From Ascaphus truei (Eukaryota; Chordata; Amphibia; Anura; Ascaphidae), in assembly GCA_036426205.1 (NCBI GenBank), contig CM071573.1:43326643-43390642 (forward strand): a stretch of DNA of 64,000 bases, in the 5' to 3' direction. Shown piece after piece: positions 1 to 12,624 of the stretch. Made by a program: the position numbers and the translations under genes. Every line of letters begins with the position of its first letter. The stretch's first letter is position 1. The notes below the pieces were generated by a model. The model was not told the DNA's origin. It saw nothing but the letters and a program-made list of their open reading frames with translations, and searched no databases.

Positions 1-119
1 TATATCTACTATATATTTCTGAAAGCACTGTATGTCTGCGTCCCTAGCGGCAATCTCATTGGTCCCTTGGCCCGCCCGCCCCCGCACACCTCTCATTGGC
101 CTGAGGCGGAGTGACGGGC

Positions 120-157
120 CAAAGGACACAACACACACACACACAACACACACACAC

Positions 158-192
<35 letters not shown>

Positions 193-289
193 AGGGGGGG
201 TGTTACCTACATTAGCGGGGCTCATAGTGTTAGCAGCACCCGCGCGCACCTCCTCCTCTCCCCGTGTCTCCCGCGCTTTCACCCCGCCC

Positions 290-326
<37 letters not shown>

Positions 327-455
327 AATCCCACACACAATCAATCCCACACACAATCAATCCCACACACAATCAATCCCACACACACACAATCACTCAC
401 ACTCACACACAATCACTCACACAATCACTCACACAAATCACACAAACACACACAC
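120..455. repeat. CA microsatellite and CA-rich minisatellite
   Basis: Two (CA)n runs (about 126-192 and 291-324) flank a short GC-richer spacer. They are followed by tandem copies of an AATCAATCC-CACACA unit that decays into AATCACTCAC variants. The open frames across it encode only Thr/His repeats and are artefacts of the repeat. Confidence 0.95.
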
Positions 456-1823
456 ATCCCCCCTCTCCCTGCATCAAAAGCTATCTAATTGGTTTACAGC
501 CTGTCACATGGTGAGACCGTCGCTGTAAAAATCAAATTCTACTGACTATAGAGATTCAGGTTGCTCCGTCACGCCTACTATAAGCGAATGCTACAGATTC
601 AATGCATTTGTTTTGAAGCGACGTCGCATCGCCGTCGCCAGCACTATAAGCGCAGCCTTAGGCTGTGGCCAGGCAGGGAATTGGCGCGCTGGTGCTCATG
701 CACTGCGCCCTGCTCGGCCGGGCGATTCGTGGCCTCACTTCATAAATGTTTTTAGCCAAGTACTGTACATTGGCGCAAACATGTTGTGCACAGATGTAAA
801 TGGTATGTACTAAAAAAAAAAAACTGTGTCTGTGCGCCATCAAAAAAGAGTTGAACCAGAGTCAAAATCATCCACCAAGTTTGAATCTGGCTCAGATGGT
901 GAAAACCTCGTTCTATAGTTAGTGCAGAATTAAGTTGCGCTGCACCAACCAAACATTTGATGCAGCGCTGATTAATTATTTAGGTTAACAAAATATATTA
1001 TTTTAACTGTATGGCTATTATACATGATATTACACTAATACCTTAGATTTACTAATGCTAGTTCTAAATAAAGAAAAATACACACATTCCTGTTTTTACT
1101 TAAATTGTATCAATCAGGTATTCAACATGACGCAATGAGATATTTATTAAATCACACTGCAAAAACATCAACAAAATCTGATGCTGTGGTGGCGTTTTGG
1201 AATTTGCACCTGTTTTTAACGTTTGTATATTACGCCCAAAGTCTTCAAGCTTAGAAACTGGAGCAAAACTACAGCATCAGGGATATGAAAGCGAATATTC
1301 AGAATTTTTGTCCCCGTTTTGCAGCAATAAATGACACACTGCATTTTTTGGGGAGTGGGATACAGTACTAGCAGATTCATTTCCTGAGGCTTTTCACTGT
1401 GTAAATGTAACATGAAAGCTTATTCCCAGGACGCTCATGTGGTAGTCGTTAGAAACGTACCTTTAATAACTCTCTGGGCTTTCAGGATATAAAGATCTCA
1501 CTAATCTTCTTCAGTTTTTGTTTTGCTTTTAAATATCAGATTTATGGCCTTAAAGCCGCCTGTTTAACTACTTTGTTTGCTACATTCTTTTCTACGGAAC
1601 AAAAATAACTCCTGAGCCCTGTGTAGGATTTCTGCAGGTTCCCCACAGAGATAAGAAATATTGTTGTTGAAAAAGTAATGTGGCAATGGACAGAAAGTAA
1701 AATGAAGAACGCAAGGAATGTTTTTTTTTGTGGCGTTATGGTTTAAACATCTTCTTATATGGTAACCAGGAGCGGTGTTGGAGGTGCAGTCCCACCTAGG
1801 ACCAGAGGGAGCTTATAGCAGTA
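456..1823. other. Intergenic stretch, no gene seen
   Basis: AT-rich sequence with one CpG-rich patch at about 600-740. The patch contains AGGCTGTGGCC, which resembles the ends of the GC-rich MITEs near 26.3 and 40.4 kb, so it may be half of such an element. No coding signal or RNA gene was recognised. Confidence 0.5.
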
Positions 1824-3178
1824 CAGGCATACCCCGCATTAACGTACACAATGGGACCGTAGCATGTATGTAAAGCGAAAATGTACTTAAAGTGAAGCAC
1901 TGCCTTTTCCCATTTATCGATGCATGTACTGTACTGCAATCATCATATACGTGCATAACTGATGTAAATAAGTGTAGCCCCTTGTAAACAGCACAGGCTA
2001 TACCTATCTTCCTTCTGCTGTGGTAAGTCCTGTTAAGATCAGGCACCAGTAATCATCATGGGTTTTCCCCCTTCATAGCCCTATCCTGAATGATAGACGC
2101 AAGCCTGGACTCTGCTGCAGGCGTGAGCAAGAGGGGAGGTCCTGTTGACATCACGAGGGGCGGGGCTAGCTCTATATTTAGCAGCCAACTTCGGTGAGTA
2201 GAGTTAGTTCGTTCCTTCGAGATTAGTCAGAGAGAGTTGATAGTGATACCGAGAGTCTGGAGTTGCCGGTTAGTTATGCCGGGAGTATGCAGTGCAGTTA
2301 ATATGCTATGAGTCAAGAAATCCTGCGGATCGGTCCGAGGATTTGGAGGAGACTACGGTTTCCCCTGCGCAGAGTGCAGGCGAAAGAAGAGCGGAAATAT
2401 TCAGCGTCCTTTAGTAGAGCTGATAGAATTATAGCCTTGGGTGGACCAATGCCCTCACCCCACTGCCAGGGGTGATGGGGAGAATTCAAGACCCACTGCA
2501 AGGCTAACCTCGGGGGTGGGCCACGGGATATTGAAGCCCTAGCTCAGACAATCCTGCCGGAAGAGTGACTTGGAGGGAAGGAGAGGAGGAATTATCTGGG
2601 CGAAGGCGAGCGGCGTATAACCCGTCCTGGCTATTGTGTTACGGCTGTTGGAAGCCACTATCGTTGGGATATTGTTGCTCTGTCAAATAAAGAGACTATT
2701 CTTTATCCGTAAAGACTGTGTGTGACTTGGAAAGTACTACCCTGGAACCCAAGGGGTTCTTCTATACCGGTCCTGTCCAATATTCCTGGGAGTATAGAAG
2801 ATGGAGGCGCTGCACCACTAAGAGATCATGGAGGCTACCATCCCAGAAGTCCGGTCCTGGCTCCCCCACAACATCGCGGGAAGCTCAGGCCCTCCTGTTC
2901 CTCACAGGTACGCACCACACCGCATGTAATCTGCCCTCATGCACCCTAGACACCACCGTAGAGTCTGGGGGAAGGGGGGAAGCAGGGTTACATAATGCAT
3001 GTGTAACAGGCTCTATAGGCTCCCCGCTTGCACACAGCTTCGGTACAGGTAGGAAGCCGGTATTGCTGTTCAGGGAGTGCTGACAGGCGCATGCGTGAGC
3101 TGCCGTTTGCCTACTGGGCAACATGTACTTACTCGCGAGTGTACTTTAAGTGAGTGTCCTTAAACCGGGGTATGCCTG
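1824..3178. mobile_element. TA-flanked Tc1/mariner- or pogo-like MITE interrupted by a solo LTR
   Basis: The left end begins CAGGCATACCCCG after TA (1822-1823). The right end is the reverse complement (CGGGGTATGCCTG) followed by TA (3179-3180). Further inside, both ends carry related GTAC/CTTAAAGT words. A 1,020-bp LTR (1973-2992) sits inside, so the original element was about 335 bp. A TA target duplication fits the Tc1/mariner superfamily. No transposase remains. Confidence 0.75.
1973..2992 (+). mobile_element. Solo LTR, TGTA...TACA family
   Basis: It begins TGTAGCCCC and ends GGGTTACA, flanked by TAAG on the left and TAAT on the right (a 4-bp target duplication with one mismatch). It has a TATA-like box (CTCTATATTTAG, about 2170), an AATAAA signal (about 2687) and the motif GAGGCGCTGCACC near 2805, which recurs after the polyadenylation signal in the other LTRs here. 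No internal retrotransposon sequence adjoins it, so it is a recombined solo LTR. It probably belongs to a Ty3/Gypsy-like family. Confidence 0.75.
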
Positions 3179-3970
3179 TAATATGTTTCATAGGTAGAAA
3201 TGTAGGTCACTAATGCATTTAAAAAATCAGGCATATTTTATAACCCTAAGTATTTAAAAAATATGTTTATTAAACTTTTAATGGGCTATGTGTAAAGAAT
3301 TGTTTTTTTAAAAGCAAATTGAAAGAGAGCACCGCGTAAAAAATGATAATTTCTCACCTAAAATGATTAGCGCACACGTTGGTATATCCGGACCCATGTA
3401 TCCTAGATTCTTGGCAGTTACATGTTCCGCTTAACTCCAATAAACACAGACACCTTAAGCTGGGTTCAAATGGCCACAGCCTTTTATTTAACCATAAATC
3501 ACAAACATTCCTGGACTTGGTCAGCAAGTCGCCCCAAGCCTGTGGCCTGACCCTTAATCCCTCATTAGGTTGCAGGCAGACAAAATCCCTTACAGCGACG
3601 CTATTTACATTGCCTCATTATTCCCGGAAATGTTCACCTTCGCTATTTAGCGAGTACACTACATGTGTTTGGGGCCTGCAGACCAGCTGTAAGGTTTGTG
3701 TATGGGGTAAGCTGCAGGTTATGGGACTTCCATACGGACTGCTTGGAAATACCTTCATCCAGCACGGGTAGAGGAACAACAATGGTACAGTACTAACTTT
3801 TTACCCACAATGTTGGAGGGTTTGCCTTTGGGCTGATCCTTTCGATGGAAGTTACACTAACAAGTTGTTTTGTGTGAATTCAGCTGCTGCAACTACTGGA
3901 TCAAATCAGCAAGTGCTCACCCCTCTGCAAGTGAAGTGGTTTATATCCCAAACTGATTGAATACATAGGG
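3179..3970. other. No gene seen; unclassified repeat-like DNA
   Basis: An AT-rich start is followed by a moderately GC-rich segment (3380-3780) with an open 130-codon frame of low-complexity composition and no recognisable domain. I treat that frame as chance or repeat derived. Confidence 0.4.
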
Positions 3971-4115
3971 CAGTGGTGGGCAACTCCTGTCCTCAAGGCC
4001 AGCCAACCGTTCAGGTTTTAAGGATATCAACGACTGAGCCACCTGTGCTGAAGCAGGGATATCCATAAAACCTGAGCTGTAGGTGGCCCTTGATGACTCT
4101 AGTTGCCCACCCCTG
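3971..4115. mobile_element. hAT-type MITE, palindromic 'GTGGCCAACTCCAGTC' family
   Basis: The ends are CAGTGGTGGGCAACTC and its approximate complement GTTGCCCACCCCTG. The interior has GAAGCAGGGATATCC and GACTGAGCCACCTGTG blocks shared with copies at 40.2 and 41.3 kb. The flanks (ACATAGGG / ACACACAG) only partly match as an 8-bp duplication, but the 41.3-kb sibling has a perfect one. Confidence 0.75.
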
Positions 4116-5100
4116 ACACACAGGGATAAATTCAATGGGATTTCCTTCCTTTCATAAATCTGGTGCTGTTTTTCTTACAAATTTTGCGCTTGCACTATGA
4201 GAGCTCACCACATTATTTTATTCCACATTTCTCTATGAGAAGCATCTCTGAGACGTGATAAATACATTTTTTCTCTGGCAACCTAACAGGATTTACTGTA
4301 GGAGCATCACTTTTATTCTTCTCCAACACGCGATCCGTGCCAATATAAAGTGTAAGGCTTTTTACTGAAGTGTGTGGCTCATTACACACATTTAACACCT
4401 GGGCTTGAAGAAGGCACAATACATTGTATGTATGGCACTTCTCCAGGGATTCAATATACTGTACCTTAGCAGTTAATGATCTGGCTGAATCGACAAGTTA
4501 TACAGCCTTAAATCACCCATAAAAGCTTTAAGTGCAGGGTTACAACTTTCACTAAATGATTTTCATGGGTAGATTTTTATGGTTAAAATTTGATTCCATA
4601 TGTTAAAAAAAATCCCATAGTGATTCAACACCTCCCCAGAAAAAAACTAATTTTGTTAACCATTATAAGTTCTTTACATTCTCTATTTGCTTTATTAAAT
4701 AAATAAAAAAAAAAAAAACCTTGGCCACCCCTGTTTTAACCCTTGGGCCGCCACCGGGATTGATAGCAACAACGGGGTTGAATAGATAAAAAAAATAAAT
4801 GACACAGGACATTGACATTAAGAAGCACATGTCCAAAACGCCTCTTTTAACATTGCTTTAATGCCCTAACCACAGCCTTTTTTTTAATCGTGATACAGTA
4901 CATAGCCCAGCTGATACTAGTGCATATAAAAAGGTTTGTTTCCGTGGTGTACTCATCACTTCTCATGTATTATGATGTCTCTTTTTGGATCAAAGTGTCC
5001 TTCCTTTTAACACTCCCAACGCTAAATAAACACACAAACTATATATTTTTGGGTGAAAAAATGCTCCGTACACACCGAGCAGTGCAATCTTAACCAAAAA
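4116..5100. other. No gene seen
   Basis: AT-rich DNA with a short poly-A run near 4705. No domain, RNA or clear repeat end was recognised. Confidence 0.5.
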
Positions 5101-5107
5101 CAACTAC

Positions 5108-5203
5108 GTGCTATGTGAATTCCATATCACAGAGTATTCATATCTATTGCTATGTCAAATAGATATGTATACTCTGTGATACTGTATAGAATTCACATAG
5201 CAC
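5108..5203. repeat. Short near-perfect palindrome
   Basis: GTGCTATGTGAATTC at the left is matched by GAATTCACATAGCAC at the right, with further pairing toward the centre (ATAGATATG...). The arms are about 45 bp with a tiny loop. It probably forms the end of, or a foldback inside, the repeat that continues to the 5.66-kb ribozyme-like motif. Confidence 0.8.
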
Positions 5204-5653
5204 ATATGGAGTTGATTGTGAAAAGATACTGTAGCGCTACCCAATTGGTTTGTTTCAATATTTATGATAGGAATATGTAAGAACATTTTATGTTCCATGT
5301 ATAACTCTAGAATGAATTAGACGATGTTGTCAACTAGTTAAATTATATTATACAAATAGGGGACACCAGTCGTTTTGAATTAATAGGTAGACCTAGGAGC
5401 CTATACTACGCATTGTAAGATAGTTAATGTCCATTGCACATATTTAGTTAATGTACATCTTTTTATTTATTTTTTATGCGTTGTTTGTTTATTATCTGTT
5501 TATTGTGTGTATAGTCATTTGTAGAAGCCCAGAGATTTTTTAATGTTGCTACGTATATTAAGACGCATAGCGCATGTGCAGACAGAAATTGGTGAACTGA
5601 ATTAAATGTGATTTAAGGACTGTTTAAAAATGGACTCTGTTCTATAGGATCAT

Positions 5654-5697
5654 TTTACCCTGACGAAGAGACTGACCCTCGAAATGCGTAGGGTTAA
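5654..5697 (+). ncRNA. Hammerhead-ribozyme-like motif H1
   Basis: The core CTGACGA (5660-5666) is followed by a small stem-loop closed by GAG/CTC, then GAAA (5681-5684), TGCG, and a UA cleavage-type site (5689-5690). Downstream GG can pair with CC just before the core as stem I. This is the hammerhead order of parts. The stem III segment is very short, as reported for hammerheads of Penelope-like elements. One extra A between the core and stem II departs from the textbook consensus. Self-cleavage is untested. Confidence 0.6.
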
Positions 5698-7141
5698 TGC
5701 TACTATTTCTGCACAGCCCAAGTCTCTATAGCACATTATAGCAGAGACTACAGACCAGACTCCAGCGATCGGGGAATACCGGAACCAGCATCCTTCACAT
5801 CCTGCGAGACTTGCGAGTGAGAGCGTGGAGAGAAGCTCTTTGCCACAGACGCATACTGGATACAGCTCACCGTGGAAAGTACCGGACACTGCTTGCCATC
5901 AGGGGGACACACCACGGATCGGGGAGCAGTCTTGCCACAGCACGGACCAGAAAGCGGGTTTGCCCCAAACGAGAGGGGATACTCTCAAAAGTAGGGCTTA
6001 TACTCAGTGGAGCAGAGTTTTGTTGGATTCATATGTGGACATTGTTTCCATTTGTTTTATTATATATTTTTAATAAATGTGTGTTGCATCCAGTATCGCC
6101 CATCTGTCATTTCTGTGACGCTTCTACATGGTATAGAGTGCTTTTTGCTTTTTGTTGCGTTTGTTTTTTGTTTTATCATACAGTATTATGCTATGTGTAT
6201 TTTTTCTTTTATTACTTGCATCTGACATTTAATCAAACTGAACATTGTTGAAAACAGCAAGGATATTTGTCTTTCTTCATATCATCGAATGGTTGTACAT
6301 TTACTTTTTCATGATTTATATTGGAGTTTTCTTTATTGAGATCACAATATAAGGCACCAAATTTATCTTCATTCCATATTGTGTATACCTGACTCAGGTG
6401 GTCAGTGTTTTATAATTTACAGCCGCCCTTCACCCAATTATTTGTGAATATTTAGGGATCTTATTGACCAATTGACTTCATATTATTGTTAGCGCTACCT
6501 TATCTTTTCTCTGTTTGTACAGACTGGCATACTTTCTTTTGGACCCAGCAGTCTGTGAGTACACACCTCTTACTGCCTCTCCCATACAAGGCATTATTTA
6601 TTTACCTCCCCCCCCCCCCCCCCCCACATATGCCACTGGCCCACAGTTCTCCTCATCTGTTGTTATTGTTTGTTTTGCAATAAAAGAACAGAAAGAAAGA
6701 AGGTCAGTGTGCATCTAAAGGGAGTGAGTTAACCTGCCTGGCCCTACCCCTTAGTTACAAGGGACTAGAGGGCCAGAACACTTGATAGATAATAAAGATT
6801 ACAGTATAGATAGACTGCATATCCCAGTCATTTCTCAAGAACATTGTGTTCATCTGATCGAGCATGAAAGGTTTATTTTTCTCATATGTAAAATATAACC
6901 TAGTAACGCAGACTGAAGATTGCACTGATTATTTCAAATGTAATCTTGCAAATGTCCTTGTTGGGCACGCAACGTGATACATACTAATTAATATAATTTT
7001 TTGGGGGAAAAAACAAGGAAGTCTATTATAAATACATAAATATAGGATAATAATTGAATTTAACAGTATAAAAATACGTTGCACCAAGGGTTTGACAAAT
7101 GTAGTTCTTAGGTTCAGTTTCCGCCCCTTTAAGGCGGGTGA
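5698..7141. other. Unclassified repeat body downstream of H1, then plain AT-rich DNA
   Basis: 5700-6100 is moderately GC-rich and ends near AATAAATGTG (6072). It is probably the body of the repeat that carries H1. 6606-6625 is a run of C. The rest has no recognisable gene; the open frames are hydrophobic, AT-driven and lack domains. Confidence 0.45.
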
Positions 7142-7525
7142 GGACATTTGGTCACAGCTGTTTTGCCACAACCAAGTCGCTGCTGGCGTTTAGCCACCAT
7201 TCACCTCGCCGCAGGGACATATCGCTGCCGGCTCTTTCTCCGCTAATGTAAGACCCTAAATTAACCCTTCAATCTTAACCCCTAATACTAACACTACCCC
7301 CCTACCCTAAAAACCTTAACCCCTTATCCTAAAACCTCTTACCTTAAACCTCTTATCCTTAACCCCTTACCCTAATCCCCTTATCCTTAACCCTTTACCG
7401 TGATCCCCTACCCTAAAACCTTAACCCATTACCTTAGAACCCCTTTCCTTAACACTCTACCATAACTACTAAAACCCCTTAAGTGAACATACTGGTGGGG
7501 TGTCCAGGGCCGCGACCAGATGTCC
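7142..7525. mobile_element. MITE containing degenerate telomere-like CCCTAA array
   Basis: The left end GGACATTTGGTC is matched by GACCAGATGTCC at the right. Between about 7245 and 7480 the plus strand is a run of degenerate CCCTAA/CCTTA units. A related copy at 18.3-18.66 kb keeps the same right end and the same kind of array, so the array belongs to the mobile unit and is not a simple interstitial telomere. Confidence 0.65.
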
Positions 7526-9273
7526 AATTCCTTCTCAAAGGTCCGTTAGTTTTCTTCAATTTAATGGGTATTCACAAAGCTACTGTAATGATATGCAAAA
7601 ACAATGTCCGCTCAGCAAACTAGCATCATTACGTGAGCGGTATTAACAGGGATTTTCAATGCGCAGAGTCGGGTTAAACAATACACTGCGCATGCACATC
7701 GGCAAAATTATAATATAAATAATGTACAATTAACGCACGTGTTACAGTTCTGCCACAATAAAGAGGAGATGATTTTGTGTACATAGTTTTGTAGTTATTC
7801 TCCCGTGTACATATTTTGTTGTCATTTTCCTAGTTACAGTAATTGGTTCTTAATTTATTTTCCACACACAGTGAGTTACAATAACTTTGTGTGATTAAAA
7901 GTTTGTTCACAACTTCTGTCTCTTGGTAATTATTGTTATTATATGAATAAACATTATTGTACACTCATACCTAATGCAATCAAGATTATATACCATGGTA
8001 GGTCAGACAAACAAACCCTACATTCACTTTAATCAATAATAACCATAGTGGACTGTAGATTATTACATCAACATGACACATTATCAGATACATCTCGTGA
8101 CGTGTTCAGACATTTATATGATCCATAATATATATATATATATTTCTATGACATATGCAATGAAAGGGTTAAATTGTATACTCAGTATAAGCATGTGGGT
8201 AGCACGTTAGACTTTCCCTTTTTCCTAGTAGGCTATTCCCAGAAATAACACCCTGATATTCCTGGTCTGGGTGTGAGTAACGGCAGGCTGTGTTGTGACC
8301 TAATTATCGTAGTGTTATCTCTATACGCTTACATTAATGGAGGTTTGTGGATATGCGGGTTAATTACTCATTAGCATATTATTTGCATACAATTAATCCG
8401 GATGCCCGTTAAAAGTTAGCGATCCTATATGTCTGTTGTTAACGCGAGGGCATCGTAACACTAATCCCCTTTTGTGGAAATGAGTGACAACTATCAATAC
8501 TATTATGTTCTCAGTTATACTGAAACACTTCATTACTTTCTTCCAAGAGCACTTGCCAGACACAGGCAAGAAGAAACAAACACTACAGATATGTTAAATG
8601 GGGGTATCGTCACGCTAAAAAGTTTAACGAACCCCAAAAGATCTACCCTAATACTTGCCAAGTTAGCCCGAAAAGTGGACAAGCAGATGATAGCATTGGA
8701 TTAATGAAAGTGCCAAATGTCATCTGAGGTCTGTGAGCAGAGATACAGGCACTTACTGAATGTACATTCATGGCGAAGAAGAAATAAAATGATGTTGCTT
8801 ATCAGTGGAAAGCAGGAGTTTTAATTTTTTATTTTGGTTTGTTGTTCAATTACAGTCTCTCTGCAAGAGCCCGCATCAACTGGAGAAAGGTGATGGGAGT
8901 CCACAGTGTAATTGAATGAAATCTGTCAGATGATTACATTAGATTTCCTGATGTGTTAATAGGGCCACCACTTTCCGTCTCATTGCCAATTTGTGAGCAA
9001 AATGTCTGGTTAAGATTCACCCCTTTCCTGTGGCCACACATCATTATGGGCCATTTGTAGATGAGAAAAACACACCGTAAATAATGATGGAAAACACAAA
9101 AGCAAAATGTTTTGTTGGTTGAGCTGCTACATTACTTTGGCCATCAGTTCAGCATCCACAGTGTTTGCATGCGGTTACTTTTTATTTGGTGCAGCTGTTG
9201 TATGCATAAGCAACCAGTACAGCCGGGTTGGGGAGGGGGGGGGGGCCCGGTTGGTGCTGCAAATTTCCCCCGA
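7526..9273. other. No gene seen; possible conserved non-coding segment
   Basis: Mostly AT-rich unique-looking DNA. 8840-9090 has a balanced, homeodomain-site-rich texture (ATTA, TAATG words) that is not repeat-like and could be a conserved non-coding element. That is only an impression from the sequence. Confidence 0.3.
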
Positions 9274-9570
9274 CCTCTGGCCAGGCACTGCTGCCAGTCG
9301 CGGCGGGCCCGGCTCTCCGCTGCCTGCAGGACCTTTCCTCTCTCTGTCCTACGCCGCCGAGCTTCCACTGCCGGCGCACGATGGGACTCTGACGTCAGTG
9401 TGCCGGAGGTAAGCTTGTCCCAGCTTCTGGCGTGTCATGCTATGACGTCAGAGCCCCGGCACACGCCGGCAGTGGAAAATGGGCGGCATGGGACAGAGAG
9501 AGGAAAGGTCCTGCAGTCAGCTGAGAGTCGGGGGCCCGGACGGAACCAGCACCAGGGCCTGGCCAGAGGG
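9274..9570. repeat. GC-rich foldback (inverted repeat)
   Basis: Arms at about 9274-9395 and 9455-9570 share blocks such as CTGCAGGACCTTTCCTCTC and CCACTGCCGGCG in opposite orientation. TGACGTCA-type palindromes lie near the centre. Open frames on both strands give similar peptides only because of the symmetry. This is probably a non-autonomous DNA element. Confidence 0.8.
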
Positions 9571-9589
9571 GGGCTTGGGGATATTGTTA

Positions 9590-9890
9590 TGTATTGGGGG
9601 AATTTTTATATTTATTGGGGGGATTTGTATGTGTATTGGGGGGATTTGTATGTGTATTGGGGGGATTTGTATGTGTATTGAGGAACTTGGGGGGATTTGT
9701 ATATGGGTTGGGGTATTTTTTATATTTAGTGGGGAGGGTTGTTTTTTTTATATGTATTGTTTTATTATTTTTTCATGGATTGGGCTCTTTTTTTTAGATG
9801 TTTTGGAGTCTTTTGTAGATGTATTGGGGTATTTTTTTAGATGTATTTGGGTGGGTTTTATATGTATTTTTTTTATATGTATTGGTATGC

Positions 9891-9921
<31 letters not shown>

Positions 9922-9935
9922 GGGGCGTGGCTCTG
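9590..9935. repeat. GT-rich minisatellite and (TATG)n
   Basis: About four tandem copies of a roughly 21-bp unit, TATTGGGGGGATTTGTATGTG, lie at 9595-9690. They degrade into T-rich DNA and end in an ATGT microsatellite at about 9896-9920. Confidence 0.9.
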
Positions 9936-10095
9936 TCATCATGGCTCTGTTGTCCCAGTGTTAGCATGCACTGTGATTGGCTCACAGCATCACTTGACAT
10001 GGCAACAGTGCAAAAATACAAATTTCTTGTATTTCCCCCGATCTGCCGTGCCACCACTCACGGCTGTGTGCGCGCGCGTCTCAACTATAGCAACA

Positions 10096-10556
10096 TGTAG
10101 CCCTGCTTCCCCCCCTCCCTGGAAGATGCACTGATGGCTACTGCTGTCTGTGGTGTGTGCATACCTGGGAGGGTCCAGGACAGGCTTTTGGTGAATTCTA
10201 CTTGCTTCTCAGGGTGTCAGTGTCTCCAGTGTCTCTGGGCCCCAGGGTTCCCAGAGATAGTCCCCACCAGAACAAACTTCTTTCACACCCATGCCCAATA
10301 GACTGTAGACTCAGGCAGGGGTATATAAAAAGGGGTGCTTTATTGATACAGCCACTGTGAATGGTATTACAGCAGATGCAGAGTAGATTGATCTAGGTCC
10401 CAGACCTCTGGATGGTGCTTGGCTCTCTTATAGCATTGAGGCCTCTGATCTCTCTCTGTCAGCCCATGAGGGACTGCCTGGCATGTCCCACTCCAGCCAG
10501 GAGGAGCAGCACACACCTCTCCCTAGGAGGGGTGGAAGAGAACTCTCTTTGCTTCC
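10096..10556 (-). mobile_element. LTR fragment, minus orientation
   Basis: It starts TGTAGCCCTGC and carries the reverse complement of the LTR 3-prime region (GGTGTGTGCATACC near 10150), then a TTTATT (reverse AATAAA) at about 10340. This matches the layout of the complete solo LTRs. It is flanked by two diverged copies of a 58-bp sequence (10036-10095 and 10557-10617) rather than a clean 4-bp duplication. Confidence 0.55.
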
Positions 10557-10620
10557 TCACCCTAATCTGCCATGCCACCACTCACGTACGTGTACGCGTG
10601 CGTCTCTACTATAGCAATGT

Positions 10621-11642
10621 CGGCCTCATACAGGCAATTATCATTGATGCGCGCTCGGTAGTGTACACGCGCGCACTGTATCACAGCCCTAAGAAGTCAC
10701 AGAACATCCTTTCCTACCAGGCACATTTGATTAAGTTTTGTTCTTCAATTAGTCCTACAATTTCGACGCAAAAACAAATGTCCAAGAATGTGTTTGTACA
10801 CAGACCCCCGTGTCTTGTCAAATGTACAGTAACAACCCTCCTAATCCAGATTCTTACATTTCATCTAGAGAGGTTCATTTCACTTGGGGAAAGATATAAC
10901 GTGATGCTCTGAACGTAACATAACGTGAACTCCTGGTTACAAATCTGGGGAAATATTGGTGCAAGAAAATGTACCAAATGTACTGTATCAAAGATAAAAA
11001 TCATATGGCGTTTAATTAATATGTTATTCATTTAATTTAGAGCCTTTCCCCCCCCTTAGCTTGGAGACTTTGACCAATCTCTCTCAAAGACACCTGCTCA
11101 CTGTCTCTGTAAATCAAAATGTATTCAAAAGTGCATTTTTTTAAACTTGCTATACAATTCCTGAATGCGTTGGTATTCTGTTGGGTTTAATTAATAAGCA
11201 ACATCTGTACATTGCAAGGCTACGGTACTGTAAGAAGGAATTTATATCTACAATCTGCAAGCTGTGTTATTGCAATACAACACACTTCATCTGTGATCTG
11301 TAACGTGATCACGATTAGATCACGATGCGGGACATATATTGATTTTTTTTTTGTTCTACTCTACCTGCTTGGGGTATTATGTTATGGTCGAGGATTTTTC
11401 AGCACAAGAAAACTAAATACAACCCTCTTGCATGAAGGAAAAGAATAAAGGCTGTTTATTGTCTTATCTCAGTCCTACTCACAAAACTTTGGGATCAGGG
11501 CCACAACCTCTTTCCTGAGCTGCTACTTCAAGGTTAGGGCTTTTCCTACACAGTGGCTGATATTAAGGATTCCGTTTAAACACTCTGCTATCATTTCAGA
11601 GATTTGGCAGAGAATAAAAATTCCAATAAAATGAAATGAGCT
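10621..11642. other. No gene seen
   Basis: AT-rich DNA. The 166-codon open frame ending at 10912 runs out of the LTR fragment and has no recognisable domain. Confidence 0.5.
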
Positions 11643-11850
11643 GTGACCTAGGGTGAGAGATACCTGTAGTGACATAGGGTGAGAAGGAGATGAGGATACT
11701 ATAGTGACTTAGGGTGAGAGATACCTGTAGTGACTTAGGGTGAGAGATACCTGTAGTGACTTAGGGTGAGAGATACCTGTAGTGACTTAGGGTGAGAGAT
11801 ACCTGTAGTGACTTAGGGTGAGAGATAGCTGTAGTGACAAGGTGGGAGAT
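11643..11850. repeat. 26-bp minisatellite
   Basis: About seven to eight tandem copies of TGACTTAGGGTGAGAGATAC plus CTGTAG. The second copy has an internal expansion and the last copies are diverged. Confidence 0.95.
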
Positions 11851-12624
11851 ATCTGCAGTGATGCACACAATAAAATTTGCAAGCCATGATGTGTCAAAGT
11901 AGCTATAATGAGAGATATTATTCAGTGGATGATCAGTGCATTAAGATCATCATCTTTTCAATTCTGGAGTGCCTCTTGCAGCCCTACCTACAGTATTGTC
12001 ATGTAAATGCTACAATCATCTGGCCCACTCCAGATGAATGGAGCTCAGATTTTCACTGACAGGGCTGCTTCAGGCAAATTGAATAGGGCTAGTGCTCCAA
12101 TTTTCTCTAAAGTATACTCCTCCTATATATCCATTACTGAATATTAATTTAACTCTTAACTTTATGATAGATCAGAATCGCGATATGTGAATTGGGAATT
12201 TACCCCTCCAATTACTAATAACTCAGTACATGCAGTGACCACCAAAACATGTCCATTGGTAGCAGAATGGGACATGTGGTCCTGGCCATCTCACCATGAA
12301 CAAGTCCTCGCTGCCGTTTGGCCGTAGAAGGGGCCTCCACCGTTGTACGCTCTGCCGCTGCCGGCTGCTTCTACTGGTGTGAAACTGATGAACAAATGCA
12401 TCCAAGAAAATGTATTGAAAGCAAATTGATTTACTTTTCTTTCATACACGTTGTGCTGATTTTGCAGCAATATTGCACCAGGTTCTGCAACATGTGGAAT
12501 TTGAAAATAAGGTCCAATAATTAGAAAGAAATCCTGAGCACTGGAATTGTTAATAAGCTTTAGAGCTAGAAACACATGTGAATAATAGCAGTTGAAGGGA
12601 AGAGAAGCCCATTTTAGAAGCCAA

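Noticed and set aside
32..514. 160-codon open frame rich in Thr and His
   Set aside because: It is a translation of the CA microsatellite and carries no domain.
7244..7480. Interstitial telomere scar from a chromosome fusion
   Set aside because: A second copy with the same flanking ends occurs at 18.3 kb, so it is part of a mobile repeat.
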